Under the pieces are notes generated by a model. That model did not search any database and was not told the origin of the DNA. It worked only from the letters and a program-made list of their open reading frames with translations. 64,000 bases of DNA, from NCBI RefSeq assembly GCF_003515945.1, contig NZ_QWLM01000010.1, positions 1 to 64,000 on the forward strand, in the 5' to 3' direction. Below are positions 30,395-39,532 of the stretch, one piece after another (within the stretch, counting starts at the first letter, position 1; the number at the start of each line of letters is the position of its first letter). The stretch comes from Dermacoccus abyssi. Its GTDB lineage: Bacteria; Actinomycetota; Actinomycetes; Actinomycetales; Dermatophilaceae. The position numbers were made by a program, and so were the translations under genes.

Positions 30395-31384
30395 GTGAGC
30401 ATTCTTGAAGGATCGTCCATCCTCGTGACCGGTGGTACCGGTTCTTTCGGTAAGGCCTTCATCTCGAAGCTGCTCGCAGAGCACAACCCGAAGCGCGTCG
30501 TCATCTACTCACGTGACGAACTCAAGCAGTGGGAGTGCCGATCGCTCTTCAAGGACGACCCGCGTCTGCGCTGGTTCATCGGCGACATCCGTGACCTCGA
30601 CCGCCTGCGCCGCGCCATGCACGGCATCGACTACGTCGTGCATGCGGCGGCGCTCAAGCAGGTCGACACGGCGGAGTACAACCCGTACGAGTTCGTCAAG
30701 ACCAACGTCATCGGCTCTCAGAACGTCATCGAGGCGTGCATCGACGCCGGCGTCAAGAAGGTCGTCGCCCTGTCCACGGACAAGGCCTCGAGCCCGATCA
30801 ACCTCTACGGCGCGACGAAGCTGACAGCCGACAAGCTGTTCATCCTCGGCAACCACTACGCCGCCGCCTACCCGACGCGCTTCGCCGTCGTGCGCTACGG
30901 CAACGTCATGGGCTCGCGTGGTTCGATCATCCCGAAGTTCAAGGCGATGCACGAGGCCGGCGAGTCGCTGCCGATCACCGATCTGCGCTGCACCCGCTTC
31001 TTCATCACCCTCGACGACGCCGTGCAGATGGTGCTCGACACGTTCGACCTCATGCAGGGCGGCGAGCTGCTCGTGCCGCGCATCCCGTCGATGAAGGTCA
31101 CCGACCTCGCGCAGGCCATCGCGCCCGGCGCGCAGATGCACGACGTCGGCCTGCGCCCCGGCGAGAAGCTGCACGAGGAGATGATCTCCCCGGAGGAGGG
31201 CCGCCGCGCGGTGATCGTCAAGGACGGCAAGTACTTCGTCCTGCAGCCCGACTTCGCGACTTGGGGCTACGAGCCGCCGAAGGACGGCAAGCCCGTCGAG
31301 GACGGCTTCCACTACTCCTCGGGCGACAACGACCAGTGGTACACGATCGAGCAGCTGCAGCAGATGCTCGCCTCGGGCATCTGA
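30395..31384 (+). CDS. pseB: UDP-GlcNAc 4,6-dehydratase (inverting)
   Basis: A 329-aa SDR enzyme starting with GTG. NADP site 'LVTGGTGSFGKAF', then 'HAAALKQVDTAEYNPYEFVKTNVIG', 'STDKASSPINLYGATKLTADKLF' (Thr-Asp-Lys of the inverting dehydratases and the YxxxK), 'VRYGNVMGSRGSIIP' and 'CTRFFITLDDAVQMV'. It is the first pathway enzyme, making the UDP-4-keto-arabino sugar from UDP-GlcNAc. It is followed 10 bp later by pseC. Confidence 0.93.
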   Translation: MSILEGSSILVTGGTGSFGKAFISKLLAEHNPKRVVIYSRDELKQWECRSLFKDDPRLRWFIGDIRDLDRLRRAMHGIDYVVHAAALKQVDTAEYNPYEFVKTNVIGSQNVIEACIDAGVKKVVALSTDKASSPINLYGATKLTADKLFILGNHYAAAYPTRFAVVRYGNVMGSRGSIIPKFKAMHEAGESLPITDLRCTRFFITLDDAVQMVLDTFDLMQGGELLVPRIPSMKVTDLAQAIAPGAQMHDVGLRPGEKLHEEMISPEEGRRAVIVKDGKYFVLQPDFATWGYEPPKDGKPVEDGFHYSSGDNDQWYTIEQLQQMLASGI

Positions 31385-31394
31385 GGGCGCGCGG

Positions 31395-32525
31395 ATGCTG
31401 CCCTACGGCCGTCAGTCCATCAACGACGCCGACATCGCCGCCGTGCAGGAGGTGCTGTCGGGTGACTGGCTGACCACCGGCCCGTACGTCGAGTCGTTCG
31501 AGAAGCAGATCGGCGAACTGGCCGGCGTCGCCGAGCCGGCGGTCTCCGTCACCTCCGGCACGGCTGCGCTGCACGTCGCGTACGCCGCGGCCGAGGTCGG
31601 CCCGGGGGACGAGGTCATCACGACCCCGCTGACGTTCCTCGCAACGGCGACGACGGCGGCGCTGCTGGGCGCCAAGATCGTCTTCGCCGACATCAGCGAG
31701 GACACGGGCAACCTCGACCCCGAGGCCGCCGCCGCCGAGGTCACCGCCTCGACGAAGGTGATCGCGGGCGTCGACTACGGCGGCCACCCCATCGACGCCC
31801 CCGCGCTGTCGAAGGTCGCGAAGGATGCGGGCGCGTACCTGCTCGAGGACGCGGCGCACTCCGTCGGCGGCTCGCTGGACGGCGTGCCGGTCGGTTCCCT
31901 CGCGGACATCACGACGTTCTCGTTCTTCCCGACGAAGAACCTCACGACCGGTGAGGGCGGTGCCGTCGTGGCCAAGGACGCCGACGTCGTCGAACGTGCT
32001 CGCCGTTTCAAGGGCATCGGCATGGTCCGTGAACCCGAGCAGCTGCGCACCACGGACGAGGGCGCGTGGTGGTACGAGATGCCCGAGCTCGGGCTGAACT
32101 ACCGCCTCAACGATCTGCAGGCTGCGCTGGGCACGAGTCAGCTGACGCGCCTCGCTCAGTTCAAGGCGCGGCGTCAGGAGATCACCGACCGCTACAACGA
32201 GGGGCTCGCCGGCATCAAGCAGCTGCGCCTGCCCGCTCACCGTGACGGTGCGGAGCCGGTGTGGCACCTCTACCCGTTGCGTATCACCGACGGCCGCCGT
32301 CGCGAGCTGTTCGACCACCTGCGCGGGCAGGGGATCGGCGTGCAGGTCAACTACATCCCCGTCTACTGGCAGCCGTACTACGCCGATCTGGGCTACAAGC
32401 GCGGCATGTGCCCCACGGCGGAGGCCTACTACGAGCAGGAGATCAGCCTGCCGATGTTCCCCGACCTCACCGACGGCGACGTCGACCGGGTCGTGGAGCT
32501 CATCAGGAGCTTCTGCGGAGCCTGA
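31395..32525 (+). CDS. pseC: UDP-4-amino-4,6-dideoxy-altrose transaminase
   Basis: A 376-aa PLP enzyme of the DegT/DnrJ family. 'LPYGRQSINDADIAAVQEVLSGDWLTTGP' opens the family pattern, 'TSGTAALHVAYAAAEVGPGDEVITTPLTF', 'LEDAAHSVGG', and PLP Lys181 in 'FFPTKNLTTGEGG'. It aminates the keto sugar made by PseB, using glutamate. A terminator at 32553-32586 follows. Confidence 0.93.
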   Translation: MLPYGRQSINDADIAAVQEVLSGDWLTTGPYVESFEKQIGELAGVAEPAVSVTSGTAALHVAYAAAEVGPGDEVITTPLTFLATATTAALLGAKIVFADISEDTGNLDPEAAAAEVTASTKVIAGVDYGGHPIDAPALSKVAKDAGAYLLEDAAHSVGGSLDGVPVGSLADITTFSFFPTKNLTTGEGGAVVAKDADVVERARRFKGIGMVREPEQLRTTDEGAWWYEMPELGLNYRLNDLQAALGTSQLTRLAQFKARRQEITDRYNEGLAGIKQLRLPAHRDGAEPVWHLYPLRITDGRRRELFDHLRGQGIGVQVNYIPVYWQPYYADLGYKRGMCPTAEAYYEQEISLPMFPDLTDGDVDRVVELIRSFCGA

Positions 32526-32552
32526 TCCGTCACTGTGACTGCTCCGTGCCAC

Positions 32553-32586
32553 GACGGTCGCGCCCCAGATCGGGGGCGCGGCCGTC
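32553..32586. terminator. Terminator after pseC
   Basis: Arms GACGGTCGCGCCCC and GGGGGCGCGGCCGTC with one bulge and a 4-nt loop, between converging genes. Confidence 0.65.
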
Positions 32587-32600
32587 GCGTCATGTCGAGG

Positions 32601-34493
32601 TCAGTCCGCCAGTCGGCGCAGCACGGCCCGGGCGTCCTCGTTGCGGCCGATCTCGACGCGACGCCCGTCCGCGAGGGCGCTCGCAAGTGGTGGGCCCGTG
32701 AACACGACGGCGGTGGGACCGCCGGGGGTGAGCGCCATGATCTCCCGCTCGAAGACACCGCTGATCGGATCGTCGGGCACATCGTCCGGGAGAACGATGG
32801 CGGGGTCGAGCGCGGCTCTTGCACCAGGTGCCTCGTTCGCGTCGACGGGCACGTCAACGTCGGGTGTGGGGTGTGGGCGCAGCACCCTGAGCGCCGTGAC
32901 GTCGCGTGGCAGGTCGAACTCGAACAGCGGCCCTCGCGTCGTGACCTCAGCCATGACGAAATCGGCGCGATCGAGCGTCGCGACGGCCAGATCGGGTGCT
33001 GCTGTCACGACGAACGCCGTGGCGGTTGCGAGGTATGGCGCGGGAAGGTCGTTCGGGTCGCCGGCGACGGGCCCCTGCCACCGCAGGGGAGTGCCCGGCA
33101 CGGCCAGCGAGAGCGTGATGACGGCGGGCTGCGGCGTCGACGGCAGACCGCCCGGGGCCAGTGCGACGTCGGCCGTGAGGCCCCACGGCTGCGACGTGAC
33201 CCGCTCCACCGCCACGGGGTGACGCTCGCCGGCGATCTCGACACACGCCTCGAGCCGTGCACGTCGGGCGAGTGAGCCGCGCAGGCGCGTCTCGATCGTG
33301 AGGCGCAGGGTGGCGTCGTGCCACGTGGCGTCGACGAACGTGGAGCGCAGCCGGCGCGGGCGCAGAGGGTGCTGAGGTGCCTTTGCCACGACCACGGCGC
33401 GCGCGACGGCGGCGAGGGACAGCGGATTGCGTGTGGCAGCGACCTCGCGGATGAGCTGCGCGTTCGACCCGCCGGTCCGCCAGCGCGCCATCGCGCGGGC
33501 GAGGGGGAGATCGCCGTCGCGAAGAGCCCGGTGCATCAGCCGTGACGACTCGATCTGCTCGGTCGCCTCACGCGGGTCGATGATGCGGGCCAGCTCACGA
33601 GCCATCGCTTCGACGCCGTCGCGATCCTCCGGCGCCGCCGCAACGGCCGTCCCCATGAGAGAACCGAGATCGACGCGGGCGAAATAGCTGGCGACTCTGC
33701 GCGTCACCTCAGCGGGAGCGTCGTGGCTGTGCAGCACGTCCATGACCATGCGGGCCGATTCGAAGCGCTCCGCAGCGTTGCGGACGTCGGCCGTCTGCTG
33801 GGTGATCGAGGTGCCGGACTCGCGGTCACGCCAGAAGTAGACGTGCTCGCTCAGGATGTCGACGCTCGTCGCCTCGAGGTACGCCCGCAACGTCACCGGG
33901 TAGTCCTCGTAGCGGATGGGGGGAAAGGCGAAGGAGCCCTCCTGCCAGAACGAGCGACGGTAGAGCTTGTTCCAGACCATGCGGTCCCGAATGAGATCCG
34001 GTCGGGCGGCCAGGGTCGTGCGTCGTACGGTCGTCGCGAAGGGCTCCTCGTGGGTCCACGACTGATAGGAACCCCGCTCCCGGTTGAAGCGCTTGGCGTT
34101 CCCGGCCGCGAACTGCGAACCGGTCTCCTCGAGGGAGTCGACCATCGCGACGAAGCCGCGCGGCGCGACGACGTCGTCACTGTCGACGAACGTGATGTAG
34201 CGCCCACGAGCGTGCTGCGCCCCCAGGTTGCGGGCCGGGCCGAGGCCGGCGTTCTCCTGACGCAGAAGGCGGAAGCGAGGGTCCTCCTGGACGAATCGCT
34301 CGGCGATGTCCACGCAGCCGTCGGGGGAGCCGTCGTCGACGAGAAGGAACTCCACGTCCTGGAGGAGTTGGTCGCGCAGGGAGACCAGACACTCCTCGAG
34401 GTAGTCCTCGACGCCGTAGAAGGGCACGACGACACTCAGTGTCGGCGCGGACGCGTCGTCACGATCCGGGCGGGGGGAGAGGGCTGTGGCCAT
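32601..34493 (-). CDS. GT2 glycosyltransferase with large C-terminal extension (copy A)
   Basis: A 630-aa protein. The GT-A domain begins 'LSVVVPFYGVEDYLEECLVSLRDQ', with 'LLVDDGSPDGCVDIAERF', 'LGPARNLGAQHARGRYITFVDSDD' (DxD) and 'RMVWNKLYRRSFWQEGSFAFPPIRYEDYPVTLRA' (acceptor acid). Residues about 270-400 are helical and the last 230 residues are beta-rich, without recognised family. AGGAG precedes ATG 34493. It is closely similar in the first 260 residues to the copy at 39532-41883. It runs alone in its direction, divergent from the next gene. Confidence 0.8.
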   Translation of the reverse strand: MATALSPRPDRDDASAPTLSVVVPFYGVEDYLEECLVSLRDQLLQDVEFLLVDDGSPDGCVDIAERFVQEDPRFRLLRQENAGLGPARNLGAQHARGRYITFVDSDDVVAPRGFVAMVDSLEETGSQFAAGNAKRFNRERGSYQSWTHEEPFATTVRRTTLAARPDLIRDRMVWNKLYRRSFWQEGSFAFPPIRYEDYPVTLRAYLEATSVDILSEHVYFWRDRESGTSITQQTADVRNAAERFESARMVMDVLHSHDAPAEVTRRVASYFARVDLGSLMGTAVAAAPEDRDGVEAMARELARIIDPREATEQIESSRLMHRALRDGDLPLARAMARWRTGGSNAQLIREVAATRNPLSLAAVARAVVVAKAPQHPLRPRRLRSTFVDATWHDATLRLTIETRLRGSLARRARLEACVEIAGERHPVAVERVTSQPWGLTADVALAPGGLPSTPQPAVITLSLAVPGTPLRWQGPVAGDPNDLPAPYLATATAFVVTAAPDLAVATLDRADFVMAEVTTRGPLFEFDLPRDVTALRVLRPHPTPDVDVPVDANEAPGARAALDPAIVLPDDVPDDPISGVFEREIMALTPGGPTAVVFTGPPLASALADGRRVEIGRNEDARAVLRRLAD

Positions 34494-34686
34494 GATCGCT
34501 CCTGGGCAGGGGTGGCGAGGACGCCGGGGCGCCGATGAGTCTATCGACGCCCTGGGGCGCCTACCTTGGGCCGCCGGTCGCAGTGTGGCACGATGACGTG
34601 TCGGACTGCGGTGCCCCGGCGGGGCGCCCACGCCCTCTCGGTGCGAGTGCCGACGTCGACGACATCACCCACGAGGAGTTGCCACA

Positions 34687-35526
34687 GTGGATTCGAGCAA
34701 CCACTGGTACGGGCACGCGCACGTGCTCGCCGAGTACTGCGGACTCGACGCCGAGCACCCGCCACGCATCAACGGCGTCATCCAGCACGGATGGACGTTC
34801 GTGCACGGTTTTGGGTACGGCCACAACCCGCCCGGGGGTTTCGCCAAGTACGTGTGGGGTGACGTCAACCGCCGTCGCGGCCAGGCGATCGGATGGCGCG
34901 ACTACGTCACGATCGGTGCGCCCTTCCTCTACCTCGACCGGCTGCGTCCCCGAGCTGAGGACGCACCCGAACCCGAGGGGACGATCTGGTTCCCCTTCCA
35001 CGGCACCGTCGACTGGGAGTCCGTGCACGGCGACCACGACCGGCTCATCCGTGAAATCCAGGAGGTCGAGGACGGCCCCGTCACGATGTGCCTGTACTAC
35101 GTGGAGTACGAGCAGGACGAGATCCGTGAGCGCTACGAGGAGGCGGGCTTCCGCGTCATCACGCTGGGTCAGCGCGGAACCTTCTACCAGGGTGGCACGA
35201 CGAACTTCCTCGAACGCCAGCTCGACGAGCTGCGCAAGCACAAGCGGGTCGCCTCGAACCGGCTGTCCACCGCCATGTTCTACGGCATCGCCTCCGGCCT
35301 CGACCCGGCCGTCTACGGAGACCCCATGGACATCCCCGGCATCAAGCAGGGATTCGACGGCACCCATCTGCTCGAGAAGACCTTCCCCGAACTTCACGGT
35401 GTCCATCTCGACCTCGAGCAGGCGCGCGCGGTGTGCGACGAAGAACTGGGCCGCGACTACCTCATGTCCCCGACCGAACTCGGCCTCGCACTGGGCTGGG
35501 CAGACGAGATGGAACTGCTGCGATGA
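34687..35526 (+). CDS. Unknown glycan-locus protein (copy A)
   Basis: A 279-aa soluble protein starting with GTG after GAGGAG. I do not recognise a family by name. 'HWYGHAHVLAEYCGLDAEHPPRINGVIQHGWT' and 'PFLYLDRLRP' with 'IWFPFHGTVDWESVHGDHDRL' resemble GT-B-type or capsule-associated proteins, with regularly placed Gly/His/Trp. A diverged relative sits at 38777-39532 (both start with a Y-G-x-A/N-VLA-GLD pattern). The gene overlaps the following methyltransferase-like gene by 4 bp. Probably a transferase for the wall glycan, but unproven. Confidence 0.5.
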   Translation: MDSSNHWYGHAHVLAEYCGLDAEHPPRINGVIQHGWTFVHGFGYGHNPPGGFAKYVWGDVNRRRGQAIGWRDYVTIGAPFLYLDRLRPRAEDAPEPEGTIWFPFHGTVDWESVHGDHDRLIREIQEVEDGPVTMCLYYVEYEQDEIRERYEEAGFRVITLGQRGTFYQGGTTNFLERQLDELRKHKRVASNRLSTAMFYGIASGLDPAVYGDPMDIPGIKQGFDGTHLLEKTFPELHGVHLDLEQARAVCDEELGRDYLMSPTELGLALGWADEMELLR

Positions 35527-37163
35527 TGATTGACCTCGAAAACACCGGCCTCATGCGTCTCGACCGGGGCGCCATGCAGAACTGGTCGGACCTCGACGAG
35601 GCGGGCGCCCCTGCGGCTCCTGCGGTGCGAGACGTCGTCGTCTCCCTCGTCGATGCCGGTGACCGGGTGCTCGTCGTCGGCCCCACGGGAATCGACGTCG
35701 TCACCGAGCTGGCCGACATCGCGGGTCACCTCAGCGTTCTCACCCGCTCCATCCCGGACGGCTCACGCTACGCGCACGCCGTGGTGAATCGCACGAACGT
35801 CGACGTCGTGTGCGGCGATGTGCTCAATCTCGAGACGCCTCTCGGCACCTACGACATCGTTCTGGTCCTCGACGACCTGGCCCGCGTGCCCTCGCTCGAG
35901 GACGTGACGCCGAGCTGGCGCTCCGTCTTCGACGCTGTCGTCGCGTGCGTCGCCCCAGGAGGCCGTCTGGCGCTCGCGGTGGAGAACGAACTGGGGCTGC
36001 ATCGCATCACGAGCCTGCGCTCGCGCTACACGAAGAACGACAACGGAGCGTGGGACGTCGTGGCCACCTACGACGCGTCACGGCCGCGGACGAGCGAAGC
36101 GCTCGACGAGGTGCTGCGCTCGACCTGCCTTGTGGCCCCCCGCGTGGCGGGCGCCTACCCGACGTGGGACGAGCACACCCTGCTCGCCTGGAACCTCGAG
36201 CGCGCCTCGGCGTCCGCCGGTCGCGTCCTCGACGCGCTCACCCTGTCGTCTCCGGCCCTTCGTCGACTCGGCGCGGACCCGACACGCGTCACGCGTGCTG
36301 CGGTACTGGCCGGACGGATCCGCGACCTGCCCGCGGGTTGGTTCGTCGTGGCGGGCCGTGACGTCGTCGCCGACGACGCGATGACGATCGTGGCGTCGGT
36401 CGACGGGTCCGTCATGACGTTCGCGGACACGCCGGAGGGTGTGCTCACGGACGACGGCCGAACCCTCACGGGCCCGGAGCACGGTGAGCTGTTTGGGGAG
36501 CTTGCCCTCGACGCCTGCGCTTCCGGCGACGCCGCACGCTTCCGCGCTCTGGTCCAGCAGTGGTGGCGCCACACTCAGGAGCAGGCCGTGGGTGACGAGC
36601 TTCCGGGGGTGTCCGCCGACCTGCGACTGGACAATCTCCTCCTCGTCGATGACGTGCTCGTCCCAGTCGCTGCAGGTCGCGCCTCCAGCCGGCTCGACGT
36701 CGCCGCCTGGACGGCGATCGTCGACTTCGTCGCCGTCCTGCGGGCACGTGGTGCGCGTCATCTGTGGCCCGCGGCCATGGACGACCGGACGATGGCCGCC
36801 ACGATCGGCGCGATGGCCGGGCTGCCCCTGAGCGTCGATCTGAACGCCCTCATCGGCGAGCGTGCGACGCAGCTCGATCTGCCCGCGCATGACGTGGCCG
36901 GCCTGCTCGCCGTCATCGAGAGGCTCGAGGAGAAGAACGCTGCCCTCGCGTCGCGAGCGAACTGGTTCGAGAGCCGACTCAACATGCGCGAGAGGGAGCT
37001 GCGTGGACGCGCCAAGCGGCAGGCCGCGGAGCTCGCACTCGCGGCGCGTCAGCAGGAAACGCTGCGCAAGTCGGCCGAAGACGTGCGCAGGTCGCTGTCC
37101 TACCGCCTCGGCAACGCCGCTCTCGGCCCCCTCAAGGAGGCCAAGAAGCGCGTCATGCGCTGA
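35523..37163 (+). CDS. Methyltransferase-like protein with coiled-coil tail (copy A)
   Basis: A 546-aa protein. Residues about 40-180 form a Rossmann fold like SAM methyltransferases: 'DRVLVVGPTGIDVVTEL' (replacing the usual GxGxG), then 'DVVCGDVLNLETPLGTYDIVLVLDDLARVPSLE' and 'GGRLALAVENELGL'. A middle region of about 250 residues is unrecognised. The end is a coiled coil (about 460-546) 'LEEKNAALASRANWFESRLNMRERELRGRAKRQ' closing 'SYRLGNAALGPLKEAKKRVMR', a tail often found on wall-glycan glycosyltransferases. It converges on its paralogue at 37237. Confidence 0.55.
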   Translation: MMIDLENTGLMRLDRGAMQNWSDLDEAGAPAAPAVRDVVVSLVDAGDRVLVVGPTGIDVVTELADIAGHLSVLTRSIPDGSRYAHAVVNRTNVDVVCGDVLNLETPLGTYDIVLVLDDLARVPSLEDVTPSWRSVFDAVVACVAPGGRLALAVENELGLHRITSLRSRYTKNDNGAWDVVATYDASRPRTSEALDEVLRSTCLVAPRVAGAYPTWDEHTLLAWNLERASASAGRVLDALTLSSPALRRLGADPTRVTRAAVLAGRIRDLPAGWFVVAGRDVVADDAMTIVASVDGSVMTFADTPEGVLTDDGRTLTGPEHGELFGELALDACASGDAARFRALVQQWWRHTQEQAVGDELPGVSADLRLDNLLLVDDVLVPVAAGRASSRLDVAAWTAIVDFVAVLRARGARHLWPAAMDDRTMAATIGAMAGLPLSVDLNALIGERATQLDLPAHDVAGLLAVIERLEEKNAALASRANWFESRLNMRERELRGRAKRQAAELALAARQQETLRKSAEDVRRSLSYRLGNAALGPLKEAKKRVMR

Positions 37164-37184
37164 CGATTTTCCTTTCCACGTCTC

Positions 37185-37223
37185 GAGAACGACGCCGGAG
37201 CGAGTGCCTCCGCCGTCGTTCTC
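37185..37223. terminator. Bidirectional terminator between the two cassettes
   Basis: Arms GAGAACGACGCCGGAG and CTCCGCCGTCGTTCTC (one mismatch), loop 7 nt. Confidence 0.7.
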
Positions 37224-37236
37224 GTCATGGTGAGGA

Positions 37237-38784
37237 TCAGCGGAGACGGCGCAGGCTGCGCACGCGCTTGTCGGCCGCCTTGCCCACCTCACGCACGAGC
37301 GTCTTGGGGCGCGTGACGAGGGCTGCCTTGCGGAACTGAGCGGCCAGCTTGAACGATGCGGAACTCTTGATGTCGGCGTTCGCCTTCACCATGAGGTCAC
37401 GGTTTCTCGAGGCGGACAGAACCTGCCCTCGCAGGGAACGGATCGCCTTGGCGCGCACGGCCAATTCACCGTCACGTCGACGCAGGGTCTCGTGCAGAGC
37501 CGCCACCTCGTGTTCGAGGGCGACGATCCGGTCGGAGGCCTCCTCGAGCGCATAGCGCTGGGTCCAGGCGTCCGTTGCGGGTGCGGGGGAGTCCTCGCTC
37601 GTCAGCTCGATCAATTCGGGGGCCCGCTCGTCGGGGACGCCGCTCATCGACAGCCACAGGCGCAGGAGCTCGTCGTCGCTCAGGGTGGCCGGCCACGGCA
37701 TGGTCGGCTCGAGCACACGCACACGCGCGGCGAAGCGGCGCCATCCCCGGGCGAGCAGCACGTCGCGCTCGATGCCCTCCTGCCCGCTCTCGTCGATGCC
37801 CGTCGTCCAGAGTGCGGCCACGCGCTCACCGTCCCACGCGATGTCGCGCCAGTCGATGTCGCGTCGCCCGTTCAGCGAGGACGACTCCATGACCCACGTC
37901 CCGATGCGTTGCGCGGTGAGGCGGAAGTCCGCCGTGTCGGCCGCAGCGATGTCGCGCAGCAGCTGGGCTTCCAGGCTGCGCGCCACGGGCACGTTGAAGG
38001 GGCGTTCGCGGGCGTCGATAGCGTCGCTTCCGCCGCCGACAGCCCACGACGCGTCGTGGATCGAACCGTCGAGCCACTGCACGTGGCCGGCGCCGTCCTC
38101 GGCGTAGAGTGCCCGGCCACGCCCACCGCAGACGGCGACGAACGACGTCGCGGCGGTGGAGAGCGCGTCGGCCGCGGCGAGACGCCCGACGAACTGCTCG
38201 ACGGGGACGACCGGTTCGAGCCTCAGGTCGGCTTCGATCGCCCGGCTGACGAAGCGGCGCAGCACGTCGATCTCACGCGTCATCGTGGCCGCTTCGGGCC
38301 CCAGAACGCACCAGCGTTCCTCGCCGCCGTAGATCTCGTGGACGTTGACCACGGCGTGCCCGAGCTGTTCGAGGGCGACCCGTAGCGCCGACGCGGAAGC
38401 GGGCCGGGACGTGTCGTAGGAGACGCCGTCGGCGTCGAACACACCACGACCCGCCGGGGCTGGAGTGAGCAGCTCGGCGCTCGAGTGGACGTTGGCCACC
38501 GACACGACGAGGGTGCCGCCCGGGCGAAGGGCGACGTCGAGGCGAGCGAGCCGATCAGTGAACGTCGTCGAGTCGAAGCCCGTGAACGCCGCCTCCCACG
38601 CGGGGCCGGCGAGGACGACGTCGAGCGCGTCGCCGAGTGCCTCCGCGTCGTCGAGGAAGGTGAGGTGGGCGGCGCCGGCGAGGCGCATGAGGTTCTCGCG
38701 CTCGGCGGCGTCGAACCCGATGGCGTACGCGGTGGCGTTACGCGGGAGGACATCGCTGAGGACCGCGCTGAGAGCGTCAGACAT
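37237..38784 (-). CDS. Methyltransferase-like protein with coiled-coil tail (copy B)
   Basis: A 515-aa relative of the protein at 35523-37163. It opens with a Rossmann region ('AIGFDAAERENLMRLAGAAHLTFLDD', 'LRPGGTLVVSVANVHS'), has a 250-residue central part, and ends with 'LEHEVAALHETLRRRDGELAVRAKAIRSLRGQ' coiled coil and a basic tail. The SAM-binding glycines are even less typical, so enzyme activity is doubtful. ATG 38784 overlaps the stop of the upstream gene by 8 bp. It is last in the pseH-pseI operon. Confidence 0.55.
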   Translation of the reverse strand: MSDALSAVLSDVLPRNATAYAIGFDAAERENLMRLAGAAHLTFLDDAEALGDALDVVLAGPAWEAAFTGFDSTTFTDRLARLDVALRPGGTLVVSVANVHSSAELLTPAPAGRGVFDADGVSYDTSRPASASALRVALEQLGHAVVNVHEIYGGEERWCVLGPEAATMTREIDVLRRFVSRAIEADLRLEPVVPVEQFVGRLAAADALSTAATSFVAVCGGRGRALYAEDGAGHVQWLDGSIHDASWAVGGGSDAIDARERPFNVPVARSLEAQLLRDIAAADTADFRLTAQRIGTWVMESSSLNGRRDIDWRDIAWDGERVAALWTTGIDESGQEGIERDVLLARGWRRFAARVRVLEPTMPWPATLSDDELLRLWLSMSGVPDERAPELIELTSEDSPAPATDAWTQRYALEEASDRIVALEHEVAALHETLRRRDGELAVRAKAIRSLRGQVLSASRNRDLMVKANADIKSSASFKLAAQFRKAALVTRPKTLVREVGKAADKRVRSLRRLR

Positions 38785-39532
38785 AGGAGCTCCAATCGAA
38801 GAGGGCGCGAAGTTCGGCGGGCGGGACGACGGCGCCGGTGCCGAGATCCGCGCGGACGTGGCGGCTGAGGACAGGCTCCGCGACACCGTCGACCGGCAGC
38901 CCGGCCGCACGGGCGTAGAGCGCGAAGACGGACAGGGCATCGGCACGCACGCCGCGATGAGCGCGCATGAGCAGCAGCAGGCGTTCGAGGTAGAACGGCT
39001 CCGTGGACCCGACCTCCTCGATTGCCGAACCGAGGTCGACGACGCGGGCGCCGACCTCCTCGTAGGGGCGCACCGTGCCGGGCGACGCGGCCTGCTCGTG
39101 GGTGAGTGCCACGGTCACGCCGCCGCGTTCCACCTCGGGGCGAAGAGCCAGCGCCCGTTCCCGGGCGACGAGGTCACCGCCGAGGCCGTGGTGGGGGAAG
39201 TAGAGGAGCCGTCCGGGCTCGGGCAGGGGCGTGCGCAGATGCTCGGCCAGCGGGGGCTGGGGGATCTGGTCGCGCTTCTCGAGGTCGAGAAGATAGAGCC
39301 ACGGCGCGCCCAGAGGCGTGTGATCCCGCAGGCCCGCCCGGTGGCGGTTGATCCGCGCCGACGGTCCCCAGACGAAGGCGGGAACGCCCACGAGGGCGTC
39401 GGAGGTCGGGATCTCGGCGCCGATCCAGGGCTGGACATAACCGGGAACGGTGGGGGGGAAGAGCGGCTCGTCGAGTCCGGCGTAGGCCGCCAGGACGATC
39501 GCGTTCCCGTAGTAGGCATTCGTGGGGTACAT
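38777..39532 (-). CDS. Unknown glycan-locus protein (copy B)
   Basis: A 251-aa protein similar in layout to that at 34687-35526 ('YPTNAYYGNAIVLAAYAGLDEPLFPPTVPGYVQPWIG', 'APWLYLLDLEKRD', 'RLLYFPHHGLGGDL'). The ATG overlaps the stop of the upstream glycosyltransferase gene (TGATG). Function unknown. Confidence 0.5.
   Translation of the reverse strand: MYPTNAYYGNAIVLAAYAGLDEPLFPPTVPGYVQPWIGAEIPTSDALVGVPAFVWGPSARINRHRAGLRDHTPLGAPWLYLLDLEKRDQIPQPPLAEHLRTPLPEPGRLLYFPHHGLGGDLVARERALALRPEVERGGVTVALTHEQAASPGTVRPYEEVGARVVDLGSAIEEVGSTEPFYLERLLLLMRAHRGVRADALSVFALYARAAGLPVDGVAEPVLSRHVRADLGTGAVVPPAELRALFDWSSYV

Noticed and set aside
30183-30398. A small open frame between pseG and pseB
   Set aside because: It overlaps the promoter and leader of pseB and has no protein similarity I can see.
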